Notes under the pieces: model-generated | Told to the model about the DNA's origin: nothing | Seen by the model: only the letters and a program-made list of their open reading frames with translations | Database searches by the model: none | Shown here: piece after piece, positions 1 to 8,188 of the stretch | Layout: each line of letters opens with the position of its first letter | Numbering within the stretch: position 1 is the first letter of the stretch | Position numbers and translations under genes: made by a program | NCBI RefSeq assembly: GCF_004216665.1 | Contig: NZ_SGWY01000004.1 | Coordinates: 1 to 64,000, forward strand | Source of the DNA: Agromyces ramosus | Lineage (GTDB): Bacteria; Actinomycetota; Actinomycetes; Actinomycetales; Microbacteriaceae | Direction of reading: 5' to 3' | Length of the DNA stretch: 64,000 bases

Positions 1-25
1 CGGGTCGCGACACGTGAGCGACCCG
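1..25. terminator. Perfect 8-bp inverted repeat, possible terminator of an upstream gene
   Basis: CGGGTCGC at 1-8 pairs with GCGACCCG at 18-25 across a 9-nt loop. There is no T tract. It lies at the edge of the window, so the gene it would terminate is not visible. The rest of 26-131 shows no gene. Confidence 0.35.
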
Positions 26-131
26 GGCCGGGTGCTGCGTCGGGCGGCGGCCACGACCGGGTGGGGTCGGCGCGCGATTCTCGGCGGGATCGATCCCGGC
101 TCCACCCGCCCACCCGTCGCCCCGCGCCGCG

Positions 132-160
132 TTGACCCGGCACGGCACCGCCGATAGCCT
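132..160 (+). promoter_or_regulatory. Sigma-70-type promoter of the 167 gene, leaderless layout
   Basis: TTGACC (132-137) and TAGCCT (155-160) are separated by exactly 17 bp. The ATG at 167 lies 6 nt after the -10 box, so transcription probably starts at or next to the start codon and no Shine-Dalgarno site is used. This is the clearest of the leaderless promoters in the window. Confidence 0.65.
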
Positions 161-166
161 CCGGAC

Positions 167-553
167 ATGGTGCGCTTCCTGATCCGCCTCGCGGTGTTCC
201 TCGGCACGGCAGCGCTCGGACTGCTCCTCGCGGCGTTGCTCATCCCCGGGTTCCACGTCCACGCCACGGGCTTCATCCTGGCGATCGTCGTGTTCGCCCT
301 CGTGCAGGCCGTGATCGAATGGCTGGTCGCGAAGGTCTTCCACCGTTCGGCGCCGACCGTCGCCGGCGTCGCGGGCCTGCTCTCCACCTTCCTCGCGCTC
401 TGGGTCGCGACGCTGGTCACCGACGGCCTCAGCTTCGACGGGATCGCCGCGTGGGTCCTCGCGACCGTCGTCGTCTGGCTGACGACCGCGTTGCTCGGCT
501 GGCTCGCGGCCAGGTTCCTCCTCAGGGACCGCGCAGCCGAGCAGCAGCGCTGA
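167..553 (+). CDS. Small four-helix membrane protein, phage-holin-4-like family
   Basis: This 128-residue protein is almost entirely hydrophobic, with four predicted membrane helices at about residues 5-27, 33-52, 64-85 and 92-115 and a charged C-terminal tail. Length and helix spacing fit the 'mycobacterial phage holin 4' family, which is common on actinobacterial chromosomes and usually has no link to phage. No lysin, tail or integrase gene is nearby, so a prophage origin is unlikely. The ATG follows a near-consensus promoter by 6 nt, so the message is probably leaderless. The function of the family is unknown. Confidence 0.6.
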   Translation: MVRFLIRLAVFLGTAALGLLLAALLIPGFHVHATGFILAIVVFALVQAVIEWLVAKVFHRSAPTVAGVAGLLSTFLALWVATLVTDGLSFDGIAAWVLATVVVWLTTALLGWLAARFLLRDRAAEQQR

Positions 554-645
554 TCGGCGGGTACCGAGCGGGATTCGGTGTTCGCGCGGCGTCGGGTTAG
601 CATGCTCGACGCCCCCGCACGACCAGAACCCGAAGGCCCCACCCC

Positions 646-1491
646 ATGCGCAAGCGCACCGTCGCGCTCCTCGTCATCGCCGCCGTCGTCCTCGCCCTCG
701 TCGGCGGGGTCTACTGGGCGGGACGCCACCTCTTCCACGAGCCCACCGCCACGGGCGTCGAATCCGTCGTCGGCGAGATCGGCGGCACCCGCGTGCTCGG
801 CGTCTTCGCCCATCCCGACGACGAGCAGAGCGTCAATGGGCTGTTCCTCCGGGCCAAGCAGCGCGACGGCGCCTACACCGCGATGATCACCGCGACCGAG
901 GGCGAGGCCGGCCACCAGACGCCCGTCGTCGCGCGCGACGAGGACCTCGGCGACATCCGCAGGGCCGAGGCGCTGAAGAACAGCTTCAACCTCGGCGTCG
1001 ACCGCCACGTGGTGTGGGACTACCCCGACGGCGGCGTGCCGGGGGTCGACGAGCAGGAGCTGGTCGACCGGGTCGCCGCCGAGATGCGGCGCGTGCGTCC
1101 CGACGTCGTCGTCGGCTTCTGGCCCGAGAGCGGCGCAACGGGCCACGAGGACCACATGCGGATGGGGCGGATCACGGAGCTCGCGATCGCGCAGCTCGAA
1201 GAGGCCGGCGGCTCGTACGCCGGGCCGTCGCACCTCGTGTACACGATCAGCCCCTCGACGGCGCTCTCGATCTTCGGCGGCGAGACGGGGAAGTTCGTCG
1301 TCGAGCACCAGCCGGAGCCCGAGTACGCCATGCCCGCCGAGGTGCAGGCCAAGCACGAGGGCTGGACGATCCACGCGTCGCAGGCGAACTTCCTGCAGGA
1401 GGCGTACCTGCTGCCCACGTGGCTCGTCTACGCACTGTGGGACCAGGAGTTCTACACGGTGCGCGACCTCGAGGCCGATCCGCTCGGATGA
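646..1491 (+). CDS. Membrane-anchored PIG-L (LmbE-like) deacetylase
   Basis: The 281-residue protein has one N-terminal membrane helix (about residues 6-26) followed by a PIG-L domain. The metal-binding AHPDDE motif (about 54-59) and a downstream GHEDH motif (about 167-171) supply the expected zinc ligands and general base. PIG-L enzymes remove acetyl groups from GlcNAc-type substrates, as in mycothiol or surface glycan metabolism. The N-terminal anchor suggests that the domain faces the outside, which argues against the cytoplasmic mycothiol enzyme MshB. The substrate cannot be read from sequence. A TAGCAT box at 599-604 could be its -10 element. Confidence 0.8.
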   Translation: MRKRTVALLVIAAVVLALVGGVYWAGRHLFHEPTATGVESVVGEIGGTRVLGVFAHPDDEQSVNGLFLRAKQRDGAYTAMITATEGEAGHQTPVVARDEDLGDIRRAEALKNSFNLGVDRHVVWDYPDGGVPGVDEQELVDRVAAEMRRVRPDVVVGFWPESGATGHEDHMRMGRITELAIAQLEEAGGSYAGPSHLVYTISPSTALSIFGGETGKFVVEHQPEPEYAMPAEVQAKHEGWTIHASQANFLQEAYLLPTWLVYALWDQEFYTVRDLEADPLG

Positions 1492-1552
1492 CGTCCGGTG
1501 GCGGCATCCGCTTGCCGCGGCCACCACCCCCGACGAGACTGGACGCGCCCGG

Positions 1553-2395
1553 ATGCCCCGGGCCTCGGCGAGGAACGAGGCGACGTTGCCCACCATCACC
1601 AGCTCCGACGGCGTGCGGCTCAACTACCTCGAGATGGGTGATCCGACGGCACGTCCCGTCGTGCTCGTCGCCGGGTTCAAGGCCCCGGCGACCAGCTGGC
1701 GATACCAGCTGAAGCCGCTTTCCCGGGCCGGCTACCGCGTCATCGCGTTCGACCGGCGCGGTCACGGCGCGTCGGAGGTCGGCGAGGGCGAGCACACGAT
1801 GGACCGGCACGGCGCCGACCTCCGCGACCTGCTCACCGGCTTGGAGCTCGAGGACGCCACGATCGTCGGGCAGTCGATGGGCGGCAACGCGATCTGGGCG
1901 CTGGTGCGCCAGTTCGGCACCGGCGGCATCCGCGACGTCGTGATCGTCGACCAGACGCCGAAGATGCTGAACACCGCCGACTGGCCGTACGGCTTCTACG
2001 ACTACGACGAGGCGAACGTCGACACGTACTTCGCGACCGGCATCCCCGATCCCGGCCGTCATCCCGTGAAGTCGAAGGGCCTCGTGCGCATCTCGCGCGT
2101 GCTGAAGGCGATGGAACTGCCGAAGGGCGGCCGGCCGGCCTTCACGCAGGCCGAGCTGGCGCTCCTCAACGATCACGCCCGGCGCGACTGGCGTCCCGTG
2201 CTCGCCGAAGCGGACCGCCCCGTCTTCTTCATCGCGGGCGCCGAGAGCGAGTTCTGGCCGGCCGAGCACGCCGCGGCATCCGCGGCCTTGAACCCGCACG
2301 GCTCGTCGACGGTGATCGAGCGCGACGGCCACGCGGCGAACATCGAGCAGCCGCAGCGGTTCAACGAGGCGCTCCTCGGGTTCCTGCAGCGCTGA
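1553..2395 (+). CDS. Alpha/beta hydrolase
   Basis: The 280-residue protein is a standard alpha/beta hydrolase. It has the GQSMGG nucleophile elbow (Ser about 108), an oxyanion-type segment near residue 40 and a C-terminal GHAANI histidine. The acid residue sits near the ESEFWPAEH segment. The family covers esterases, lipases, haloperoxidase-like enzymes and C-C hydrolases, and nothing here narrows the substrate. The ATG at 1553 gives an 11-residue extension before the conserved strand. A TTG at 1586 with a purine-rich upstream stretch is an alternative start. It lies 61 nt after the deacetylase gene on the same strand. Confidence 0.75.
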   Translation: MPRASARNEATLPTITSSDGVRLNYLEMGDPTARPVVLVAGFKAPATSWRYQLKPLSRAGYRVIAFDRRGHGASEVGEGEHTMDRHGADLRDLLTGLELEDATIVGQSMGGNAIWALVRQFGTGGIRDVVIVDQTPKMLNTADWPYGFYDYDEANVDTYFATGIPDPGRHPVKSKGLVRISRVLKAMELPKGGRPAFTQAELALLNDHARRDWRPVLAEADRPVFFIAGAESEFWPAEHAAASAALNPHGSSTVIERDGHAANIEQPQRFNEALLGFLQR

Positions 2396-2463
2396 GGTCG
2401 CGCGCTTCGGGCCATCGGGTGCCGGCGGGCCGGCGGGCCGGCGGGCGGGCGGGCCGGGGCGGC

Positions 2464-4203
2464 TCACGGCCGAGCCTGCACCCAGTCCAACGCGTCGCGG
2501 TGCGCCCGATGCACCGCCTCGCCGATCCACTCCGAGCTCTCGTACACGCGATCGGGTCCGAGTCGGTCGAGCAGGCCGCCGGCCGCGAGCTGGTTGCGGA
2601 TCCGCGCTCCCGCGACGACCAGCCAGAGGGTGGAGCCGTGCTGCTCGAGGTCGTGGAGGTATCGTTCCAGCACCGCGACGAGCGACAGCCCCAGTTCGTC
2701 GACGCCCCGGAGCCGGAAGATGACGACCGACCCGCGCGACGTCGCCTCCACCTTCGGCAGCTGCTCGTCGAACACGGGGGCCGTCGCGTAGGCCAGGTTG
2801 CCGTAGGGCTGGAGCACCACGACCTCGTGCGGCGGCACGACGGGCACCGGATCGACCTCGCGCATGCGACCCTCGGAGTGGATCTCGAGCTGGCGGACCC
2901 GGAGCCGATTCGACTGCTGCGCCACGAACAGGATGATCGCGAGGCCCACGCCGAGCAGCACCGCGAACTGCAGCGGGATGATGAGGGTGAGGCCGAAGGT
3001 GACGGCCATGACGGTGGTCTGCAGTGCACCGGTCTTCGCGACGGACAGGATCCGTACGGGCTTGATGGCCTGGATCCCGACGACGGTGAGCAGTCCGGCG
3101 AGGGCCGGCATCGCGACCATGGCGACCACGCCCGACGCGAGGAGGATGACCAGCGCCATGACCGCCGCCGCGATGAACAGGGCGAGTCGTGTGCGCGCGC
3201 CCGCCGCGACGATCAGCGCCGACGCCGACATCGAGCCGCCGACCGGCATGCCCCGGAACACCCCGGCCACGATGCTCCCGACCCCCTGGCCGATGAAGTT
3301 GCGCGACGGGTCCGCCGGCTTCCCGTCGGCGTTCGGAACGCTCCCCGCCACGGCGGCACCCTGCACGAGGCCGACGAACGCGAGCGAGAACGCCGGCAGG
3401 AGGAGCTCCGGCACGTCGCCGAGGCTCGGGAGGACCGGCGCGGGCAGCCCGGTCGGAACCTCGGCCACGTCGTCGACCGTCAGCACGTCCCAGCCGAACG
3501 CGTACGTGAAGAGGGCGGCGAGTGCCGACGCCGCCGCGATCGCGACGACGAGTCCGAGCGCCCGCAGCCTGGTCCGGGTCAGCACGACGATGAGCCCGAT
3601 CGTCACGAGTCCGACGACCAGCGTGGGCAGGTCGAACGACGTGACGTTCAGGAGGGTGTCGAACGCCCTGACGAGTCGGTTCGGTCCCCTGCCGGTGTAC
3701 CCCGTGAGGTTGGGCAGCTGACCGAGCACGATGTTGATCCCGACCGCCGTCACGAAGCCCACCATCACGGCGGTCGGGACGAAGCGCAGCAGGCGGCCGC
3801 CGGCGAGGACGCCGGCGACGATCATGATCGCGCCGGTGAGCATCGCGAGCGTGAACAGCGCGCGGTCGGGGTCTGGCGAGTTCGCGATGTCGGAGTCGGA
3901 GACGATGAGCGCCATGGCGCTCGTGGCCTGCACCGCCATGAAGGTGCTGCTGGTGAACAGCGCAGCGCCCGCCATCCCGAAGAGGAACGCGTAGATGCCG
4001 GCGACCGGGTTCACGCCGGCGAGCAGGCCGATCGCGAGGCCGTCGGGAACGCTCTCCACGCCGACGACGACACCCGCGACGGCGTCCTTGCCGAGCGTCT
4101 CCCGCCGGAAGACGCGGCACACGCTCCGCCACCGGTCGGCGAGCCACGGGACACGAGCGTCGGGACGCGACTCGTCATCCGGACGGACCGGCTCGGCTCC
4201 CAT
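2464..4203 (-). CDS. SulP-family anion transporter with STAS domain
   Basis: This 579-residue protein has about a dozen membrane helices (residues ~35-430) with SulP features and a C-terminal cytosolic STAS domain (about 450-565). SulP proteins move sulfate, bicarbonate or other anions, coupled to Na+ or H+; the substrate is not predictable here. Its ATG (4203) is preceded on the minus strand by TAGGGT with a 6-nt gap, suggesting a leaderless transcript. A second, more distant SulP protein lies at 39599-41239. The gene converges on the hydrolase at 1553, leaving a 68-nt gap of GGCC-rich repeats. Confidence 0.9.
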   Translation of the reverse strand: MGAEPVRPDDESRPDARVPWLADRWRSVCRVFRRETLGKDAVAGVVVGVESVPDGLAIGLLAGVNPVAGIYAFLFGMAGAALFTSSTFMAVQATSAMALIVSDSDIANSPDPDRALFTLAMLTGAIMIVAGVLAGGRLLRFVPTAVMVGFVTAVGINIVLGQLPNLTGYTGRGPNRLVRAFDTLLNVTSFDLPTLVVGLVTIGLIVVLTRTRLRALGLVVAIAAASALAALFTYAFGWDVLTVDDVAEVPTGLPAPVLPSLGDVPELLLPAFSLAFVGLVQGAAVAGSVPNADGKPADPSRNFIGQGVGSIVAGVFRGMPVGGSMSASALIVAAGARTRLALFIAAAVMALVILLASGVVAMVAMPALAGLLTVVGIQAIKPVRILSVAKTGALQTTVMAVTFGLTLIIPLQFAVLLGVGLAIILFVAQQSNRLRVRQLEIHSEGRMREVDPVPVVPPHEVVVLQPYGNLAYATAPVFDEQLPKVEATSRGSVVIFRLRGVDELGLSLVAVLERYLHDLEQHGSTLWLVVAGARIRNQLAAGGLLDRLGPDRVYESSEWIGEAVHRAHRDALDWVQARP

Positions 4204-4227
4204 GGACCGACCCTAGCCCCGCGTCGG

Positions 4228-5643
4228 CTACGCCGGGAATGCCTTGCCCGGGTTCAGCGTGCCGAGCGGGTCGAGGGCCCGCTTCACCGCGACGTGCAGG
4301 TCGATGACCCGGGGGCCGAGCTCCTCGCGCGCGCCCGGCAGCTTCAGCAGGCCGACGCCGTGCTCGCCGGTCACCGTGCCGCCGAGCTCGCGGCACTCGT
4401 CGACGATCCGGTCGAACGCGAGCTTCGCCCTCCCCTTCGCGGCCTCGTCGCCCTCTGGCGCGATGATCAGCGGATGCAGGTTGCCGTCGCCGGCATGGGC
4501 GATGTTCGCGATGACGACGTCGTGCTCGCGCGCGGTCGCCTGGATGCGCGTGAGCATCTCGGGCACCGCGCCGCGCGGCACGCAGATGTCCTCGGTCAGG
4601 ACCGGTCCGAGCCGCTCGAGCGCCGGGTACGCGAGCCGGCGGGCGAGGAAGAGCCGGTCGACCTCGTCGGCGTCGACCGCCGACTCGACCGACACCGCAC
4701 CGGCATCCGCCATGATGCGGGCCACGGATGCCGCGAGCTCGGCACCGACCGCACCGACCTCGTCGACCTTGGCGAGCAGCATCGTGTCGACGCCGTGCGG
4801 CAGCCCGAGTCCCTGCCACGCGTCGACGGCGTCGACGCACGTGCGGTCGATGAGCTCGAGGGCCGACGGCACGATGCCCGCCGCGGCGATCCCGGCCACG
4901 GCCACCCCGGCCGCGCGCAGCGACGCGAACGAGCCGACGACGGCGCGCTCCTCGCGGCCGCCGAGCGGCAGCAGCTGCAGGGTGACCTCGGTGACGATGC
5001 CGAGCGTGCCCTCGGATCCCACCATCAGCGCGGTCAGGTCGTAGCCGGTCACGCCCTTGGCGGTGCGACGGCCGAGCGCCACCGCGTCGCCGTCGGCGAG
5101 CACGACGCGCAGCCCCAGCACGTAGTCGCGGGTCACGCCGTACTTCACGCAGCAGATGCCGCCCGCATTGGTCGCGACGTTGCCGCCGATGGTGGAGATG
5201 CGGTAGCTCGCGGGGTCGGGCGGGTACCAGAGTCCGTGCCCGGCGACGACCTCGCGGAGCGTGTCGTTGATGACGCCCGCTTCGGCGACCACGTACCGCT
5301 CGGCGGCGTTCACCTCCACGATGCGGGGCATCCGCTCGAGCGAGACCACGATGCTGCGCGCCATCGCGTTGGCGCCGCCCGAGAGCCCGGTGCCCGCACC
5401 GCGGGGCACGACCCGCAGGCCGGATGCCGCCGCGAGGCGCACCACGGCCGAGACGTCCTGCTCGCGCTCGGCGAGCACCACGGCGAGCGGCGGCTCGAAG
5501 GCGGCCCACTCGGCGTCGTCGTGCGCGTAGGCGTCGAGCGACACGGCATCCGTGAGCACCTGATCGGCGCGCAGCATCCGCCGCAGCTCGCCGACGGCCG
5601 GGTCGTGGTCGGCTGTGGGGCCGACGCCATCGCGAACGCTCAT
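4228..5643 (-). CDS. FAD-linked D-lactate/glycolate-type dehydrogenase (GlcD-like)
   Basis: The 471-residue protein has an N-terminal PCMH-type FAD-binding domain (about 40-225, including the NAGGICCVKYG segment) and a C-terminal FAD-oxidase domain. The latter carries the histidine motifs HAGDGNLHP and GEHGVG, expected of D-lactate, glycolate and 2-hydroxyglutarate dehydrogenases. These enzymes oxidise a 2-hydroxy acid and pass electrons to FAD. No glcE or glcF partner is adjacent, so it may be a stand-alone enzyme. A GAGGAG ribosome site precedes the ATG at 5643. The UBP zinc-finger gene ends 40 nt upstream on the same strand. Confidence 0.85.
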   Translation of the reverse strand: MSVRDGVGPTADHDPAVGELRRMLRADQVLTDAVSLDAYAHDDAEWAAFEPPLAVVLAEREQDVSAVVRLAAASGLRVVPRGAGTGLSGGANAMARSIVVSLERMPRIVEVNAAERYVVAEAGVINDTLREVVAGHGLWYPPDPASYRISTIGGNVATNAGGICCVKYGVTRDYVLGLRVVLADGDAVALGRRTAKGVTGYDLTALMVGSEGTLGIVTEVTLQLLPLGGREERAVVGSFASLRAAGVAVAGIAAAGIVPSALELIDRTCVDAVDAWQGLGLPHGVDTMLLAKVDEVGAVGAELAASVARIMADAGAVSVESAVDADEVDRLFLARRLAYPALERLGPVLTEDICVPRGAVPEMLTRIQATAREHDVVIANIAHAGDGNLHPLIIAPEGDEAAKGRAKLAFDRIVDECRELGGTVTGEHGVGLLKLPGAREELGPRVIDLHVAVKRALDPLGTLNPGKAFPA

Positions 5644-5683
5644 TGCACGTGCTCCTCGGTCGGACGGACGGCGACGGCGTCGC

Positions 5684-6049
5684 CTACTCGGCGTTCACCG
5701 GATGGAGTCGCGACTTCCAGTCGGCCGGCACGAGACCGCGCGGGGCCGGGGAGCCCTGCTCCACCGGGCGGCTGTCGGGTCCGGCGAGCCGGGGCCCGCG
5801 CACGGCCCGGTTGGCGGAGTAGTCCCAGAACCAGTCCTCGCCGGGCTCGAACGACTGGGCGATCGGATGCCCCTCCTCGCGCGCGTGCCGCGAGGCGTGC
5901 CGTTCGGGCGAGCTGTCGCAGCATCCGACGTGCCCGCATTGCGCGCAGCGGCGCAGGTGCAGCCACCAGCCGTCGGCCGCCAGGCACTCGGCGCAGCCCT
6001 CGCCCGATGGTGGCACGTCGGGATCGATCGCGGGAGTCTCGTCGGTCAT
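5684..6049 (-). CDS. UBP-type zinc-finger protein
   Basis: The 121-residue protein carries a compact ZnF-UBP domain with Cys19/Cys22, Cys35/Cys38, Cys43-44 and His51/His55/His61 available as zinc ligands. A WFWDY segment follows, as in many bacterial members. In eukaryotes this domain binds the free C-terminus of ubiquitin. In actinobacteria it often stands alone near redox genes and has no assigned role. The start at 6049 is chosen because the domain begins soon after it and a TAGGCT box lies 7 nt upstream; longer in-frame extensions run antisense into the next gene. Confidence 0.8.
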   Translation of the reverse strand: MTDETPAIDPDVPPSGEGCAECLAADGWWLHLRRCAQCGHVGCCDSSPERHASRHAREEGHPIAQSFEPGEDWFWDYSANRAVRGPRLAGPDSRPVEQGSPAPRGLVPADWKSRLHPVNAE

Positions 6050-6202
6050 GCGAGCGAGCCTAGCCCGGTCGCCCCGCGCGGCGGATCCCCTCGAGCCGCC
6101 CCCGCCGGAGTAGCTTGAGCCGCACCGGGACGTCACTCGCGACATCCCGGCCGGGGTCCGATGCGACTCCGGCATCGCACGTCGAACACGGAGGTCTGTG
6201 CA

Positions 6203-6589
6203 GTGGACGGTTTCTGGGACCTGTTCTGGTGGTTCTTCTGGATCTACGTCTGGGTCGCGTTGCTCATGATCCTGTTCTCGATCGTGGTCGACATCTTCCG
6301 CGACCACTCGCTGAACGGCTGGGGCAAGGCGCTGTGGATCGTCTTCCTCGTCTTCTTCCCCTTCCTCGCCATCCTCGTCTACATGATCGCCCGCGGCCGC
6401 GGCATGGCGCAGCGGTCCAGCCGGGAGGTGGCCGAGGTCCGCTCCGCGCAGGACGACTACATCCGCAGCGTCGCCGGGTCGGGCTCGTCGTCGTCGGATG
6501 AGATCGCCAAGGCGAAGGCGCTGCTCGACGCCGGCACGATCAGCCAGGGCGAGTTCGACACCATCAAGGCCAAGGCGCTCGCCACCTGA
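6203..6589 (+). CDS. SHOCT-domain membrane protein (PLDc_N-like helices)
   Basis: The 128-residue protein has two closely spaced aromatic-rich membrane helices (about 5-32 and 42-64) like the PLDc_N region of cardiolipin synthases. A polar linker and a C-terminal SHOCT motif (about 98-126, KAKALLDAGTISQGEFD) follow. I place the start at the GTG at 6203, because a GGAGGT site lies 7 nt upstream and this matches the start of the paralogue at 42762. SHOCT is a short oligomerisation-type helix pair of unknown role. The paralogue shares the layout and most C-terminal residues. Confidence 0.75.
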   Translation: MDGFWDLFWWFFWIYVWVALLMILFSIVVDIFRDHSLNGWGKALWIVFLVFFPFLAILVYMIARGRGMAQRSSREVAEVRSAQDDYIRSVAGSGSSSSDEIAKAKALLDAGTISQGEFDTIKAKALAT

Positions 6590-6607
6590 CGACGCCACGA
6601 CCCGCAG

Positions 6608-6644
6608 GGCGGCGGCCCGCTCCCCCGAAGGGCGGGCCGTCGCC
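6608..6644. terminator. Bidirectional hairpin terminator
   Basis: A 13-nt arm at 6608-6620 pairs with 6632-6644 (one G-T pair) across an 11-nt loop. It sits between the convergent stops at 6589 and 6648. There is no U tract, as is usual in high-GC actinobacteria. Confidence 0.6.
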
Positions 6645-6647
6645 GCG

Positions 6648-7226
6648 TCAGAAGCGCCGTGCGAACGGCGGCGGCTTTCGCATCCGCACGAGCAGCAGGA
6701 TCGGGATGAGCACGTACGGCAGGTTGAACGCGAGGAACTTCACGGGGTTCGGAGTGACCCACTCGGGCTCGCCGAAGAACTCGACGCCGAAGACGACGAT
6801 GCCGGTGATGCTCGCGATCATGGTCGCGTAGATGACGCTCGGCAGCTGGATCCAGTTCCACCCGCGGAAGAGCGAGATCACGAGCAGCACGGAGAACACG
6901 GGGTACACGAACGCCGAAAGCCCCGTGACGAACCGCATCCACACCGGCGGGTCCATGAACAGCGGGTCGGTGTCGTGGGCGTACCACCAGTTCGCGTTCA
7001 CGAGGAAGTTCGGCGACGGCTGCGAGAAGTCGATGCCGAGCGTCGGCAACATGTCGCTGATCATGCTCGTCACCGTGAACAGCGAGAAGACCACGATGAA
7101 GAACCAGTCGAACGGCCGGTCGCGAAGGCGCAGGTTCGGCGGGCGGCACGGGTCGGCGGATGCCGTGTCGGCGGCGTGCGGGGCGGCGTGCGGTGTGGCG
7201 TCGTCGGTCGACGTCGAGGCGGTCAT
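6648..7226 (-). CDS. EXPERA-domain (emopamil-binding-protein/TMEM97-like) membrane protein
   Basis: The 192-residue protein has a disordered Ala/Asp/Pro-rich N-terminus (1-35) and four membrane helices (about 40-62, 98-122, 128-152 and 160-180). The segment DPLFMDPPVWMRF resembles the DPL...PPPW block of TMEM97, and FDWFFIVVFSLFT opens the domain as in EXPERA proteins. In eukaryotes these bind or isomerise sterols; the bacterial role is unknown. A TACGCT box 7 nt before the ATG suggests a leaderless transcript. The DeoR regulator ends 39 nt upstream on the same strand. The assignment rests on motif resemblance by eye. Confidence 0.6.
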   Translation of the reverse strand: MTASTSTDDATPHAAPHAADTASADPCRPPNLRLRDRPFDWFFIVVFSLFTVTSMISDMLPTLGIDFSQPSPNFLVNANWWYAHDTDPLFMDPPVWMRFVTGLSAFVYPVFSVLLVISLFRGWNWIQLPSVIYATMIASITGIVVFGVEFFGEPEWVTPNPVKFLAFNLPYVLIPILLLVRMRKPPPFARRF

Positions 7227-7265
7227 GCGCTGGAGCGTAGCGGTCGGATGCCGCGGGCGCCACGC

Positions 7266-8081
7266 TCAGCGCGTGCGTGCGTCGAGCGCCCTCGGCCGCT
7301 CGTCGCCGAAGGCCTCGGCGGGCACCGCGACGCGCAGCCGCACCCCGGCGCTCCCGAGCCGTTCGAGCTCCTCGGCGTCGGCCCGCGGATCGGTGACGAG
7401 CGTGTCGATCCGATCGGTCGGCACCGTCTGCACCATCGAGTCGATTCCGATCTTCGTGTGGTCGGCGAGCACCATCACGCGCTTGGCGGACTCGACGGCG
7501 GCACGGTCGATGCTCGCGACGTGCATGTTCGGGGTGCTGAGGCCGTTCGCCGCCGTGAGGCCGTTCCCCGAGAGGAACACCTTGTGGAACCGCAGTCGCG
7601 ACACCGCCTTCTCGGCCTCGCCGCCGATGACGCCGCGGATGCTGCCCCGGAGGATGCCGCCGATCAGCAGCACCTCGACGTCGGGCGCGTCGAACAGCGC
7701 GTTGGCGACGAGCACCGAAGTCGTGGCGACCATGAGGCGCCGACGGGTGAGTCGCTGCGCGAGAGCCTGCGTGGTGGTGCCGGCGCAGAGCATGATCACG
7801 TCGCCGTCGTCGACGAGCTCGGCCGCGAGGGCAGCCATCGCGAGCTTCTCCTCCGCCGCGACGACCGCCTTCTCGCGGTAGCTCGGCTCGTCCATGCTCG
7901 ATCGGCCGACGGATGCCCCGCCACGGTGCCGCACGACGAGGCCGGCCTCCTCCAGGGCCTTCAGGTCGCGGCGGATCGTGATCTCCGATGAGCGCACCAT
8001 GCGCGAGAGGTCGGCGACCGACGACGAGCCGTGCACGGAGAGCGCGGAGAGGATGACCTGGCGTCGCTCCTCGGTGAACAT
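7266..8081 (-). CDS. DeoR/GlpR-family transcriptional regulator
   Basis: The 271-residue protein has an N-terminal DeoR winged helix (about 3-57, with the SEITIRRDLKALEEAG recognition region) and a DeoR sensor domain (about 75-235) related to sugar-phosphate isomerases. Family members usually repress sugar catabolism genes and respond to a phosphorylated sugar. It lies directly downstream of the secreted GH97 glycosidase on the same strand (107-nt gap), so it is a plausible regulator of that gene. A GGGAGG site precedes the ATG. Confidence 0.85.
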   Translation of the reverse strand: MFTEERRQVILSALSVHGSSSVADLSRMVRSSEITIRRDLKALEEAGLVVRHRGGASVGRSSMDEPSYREKAVVAAEEKLAMAALAAELVDDGDVIMLCAGTTTQALAQRLTRRRLMVATTSVLVANALFDAPDVEVLLIGGILRGSIRGVIGGEAEKAVSRLRFHKVFLSGNGLTAANGLSTPNMHVASIDRAAVESAKRVMVLADHTKIGIDSMVQTVPTDRIDTLVTDPRADAEELERLGSAGVRLRVAVPAEAFGDERPRALDARTR

Positions 8082-8188
8082 GGGACCTCCCCGGTGAGGT
8101 GCGGCCGGCCGGTGGGCGGCCGCTCACCAGCCTAGGCGCGGTTGCGCGGGGGCACCGGCGCCGTGGCATCCGGTACCCCCGCCCGCGC

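Noticed and set aside
167..553. Prophage remnant because of the holin-like protein
   Set aside because: No other phage gene, attachment site or composition change is near, and the family is a common chromosomal membrane protein.
2419..6063. A 1214-codon open frame on the plus strand
   Set aside because: It is antisense to the SulP and dehydrogenase genes; composition is Arg/Asp/His-rich without any domain, as expected for a shadow frame in GC-rich DNA.
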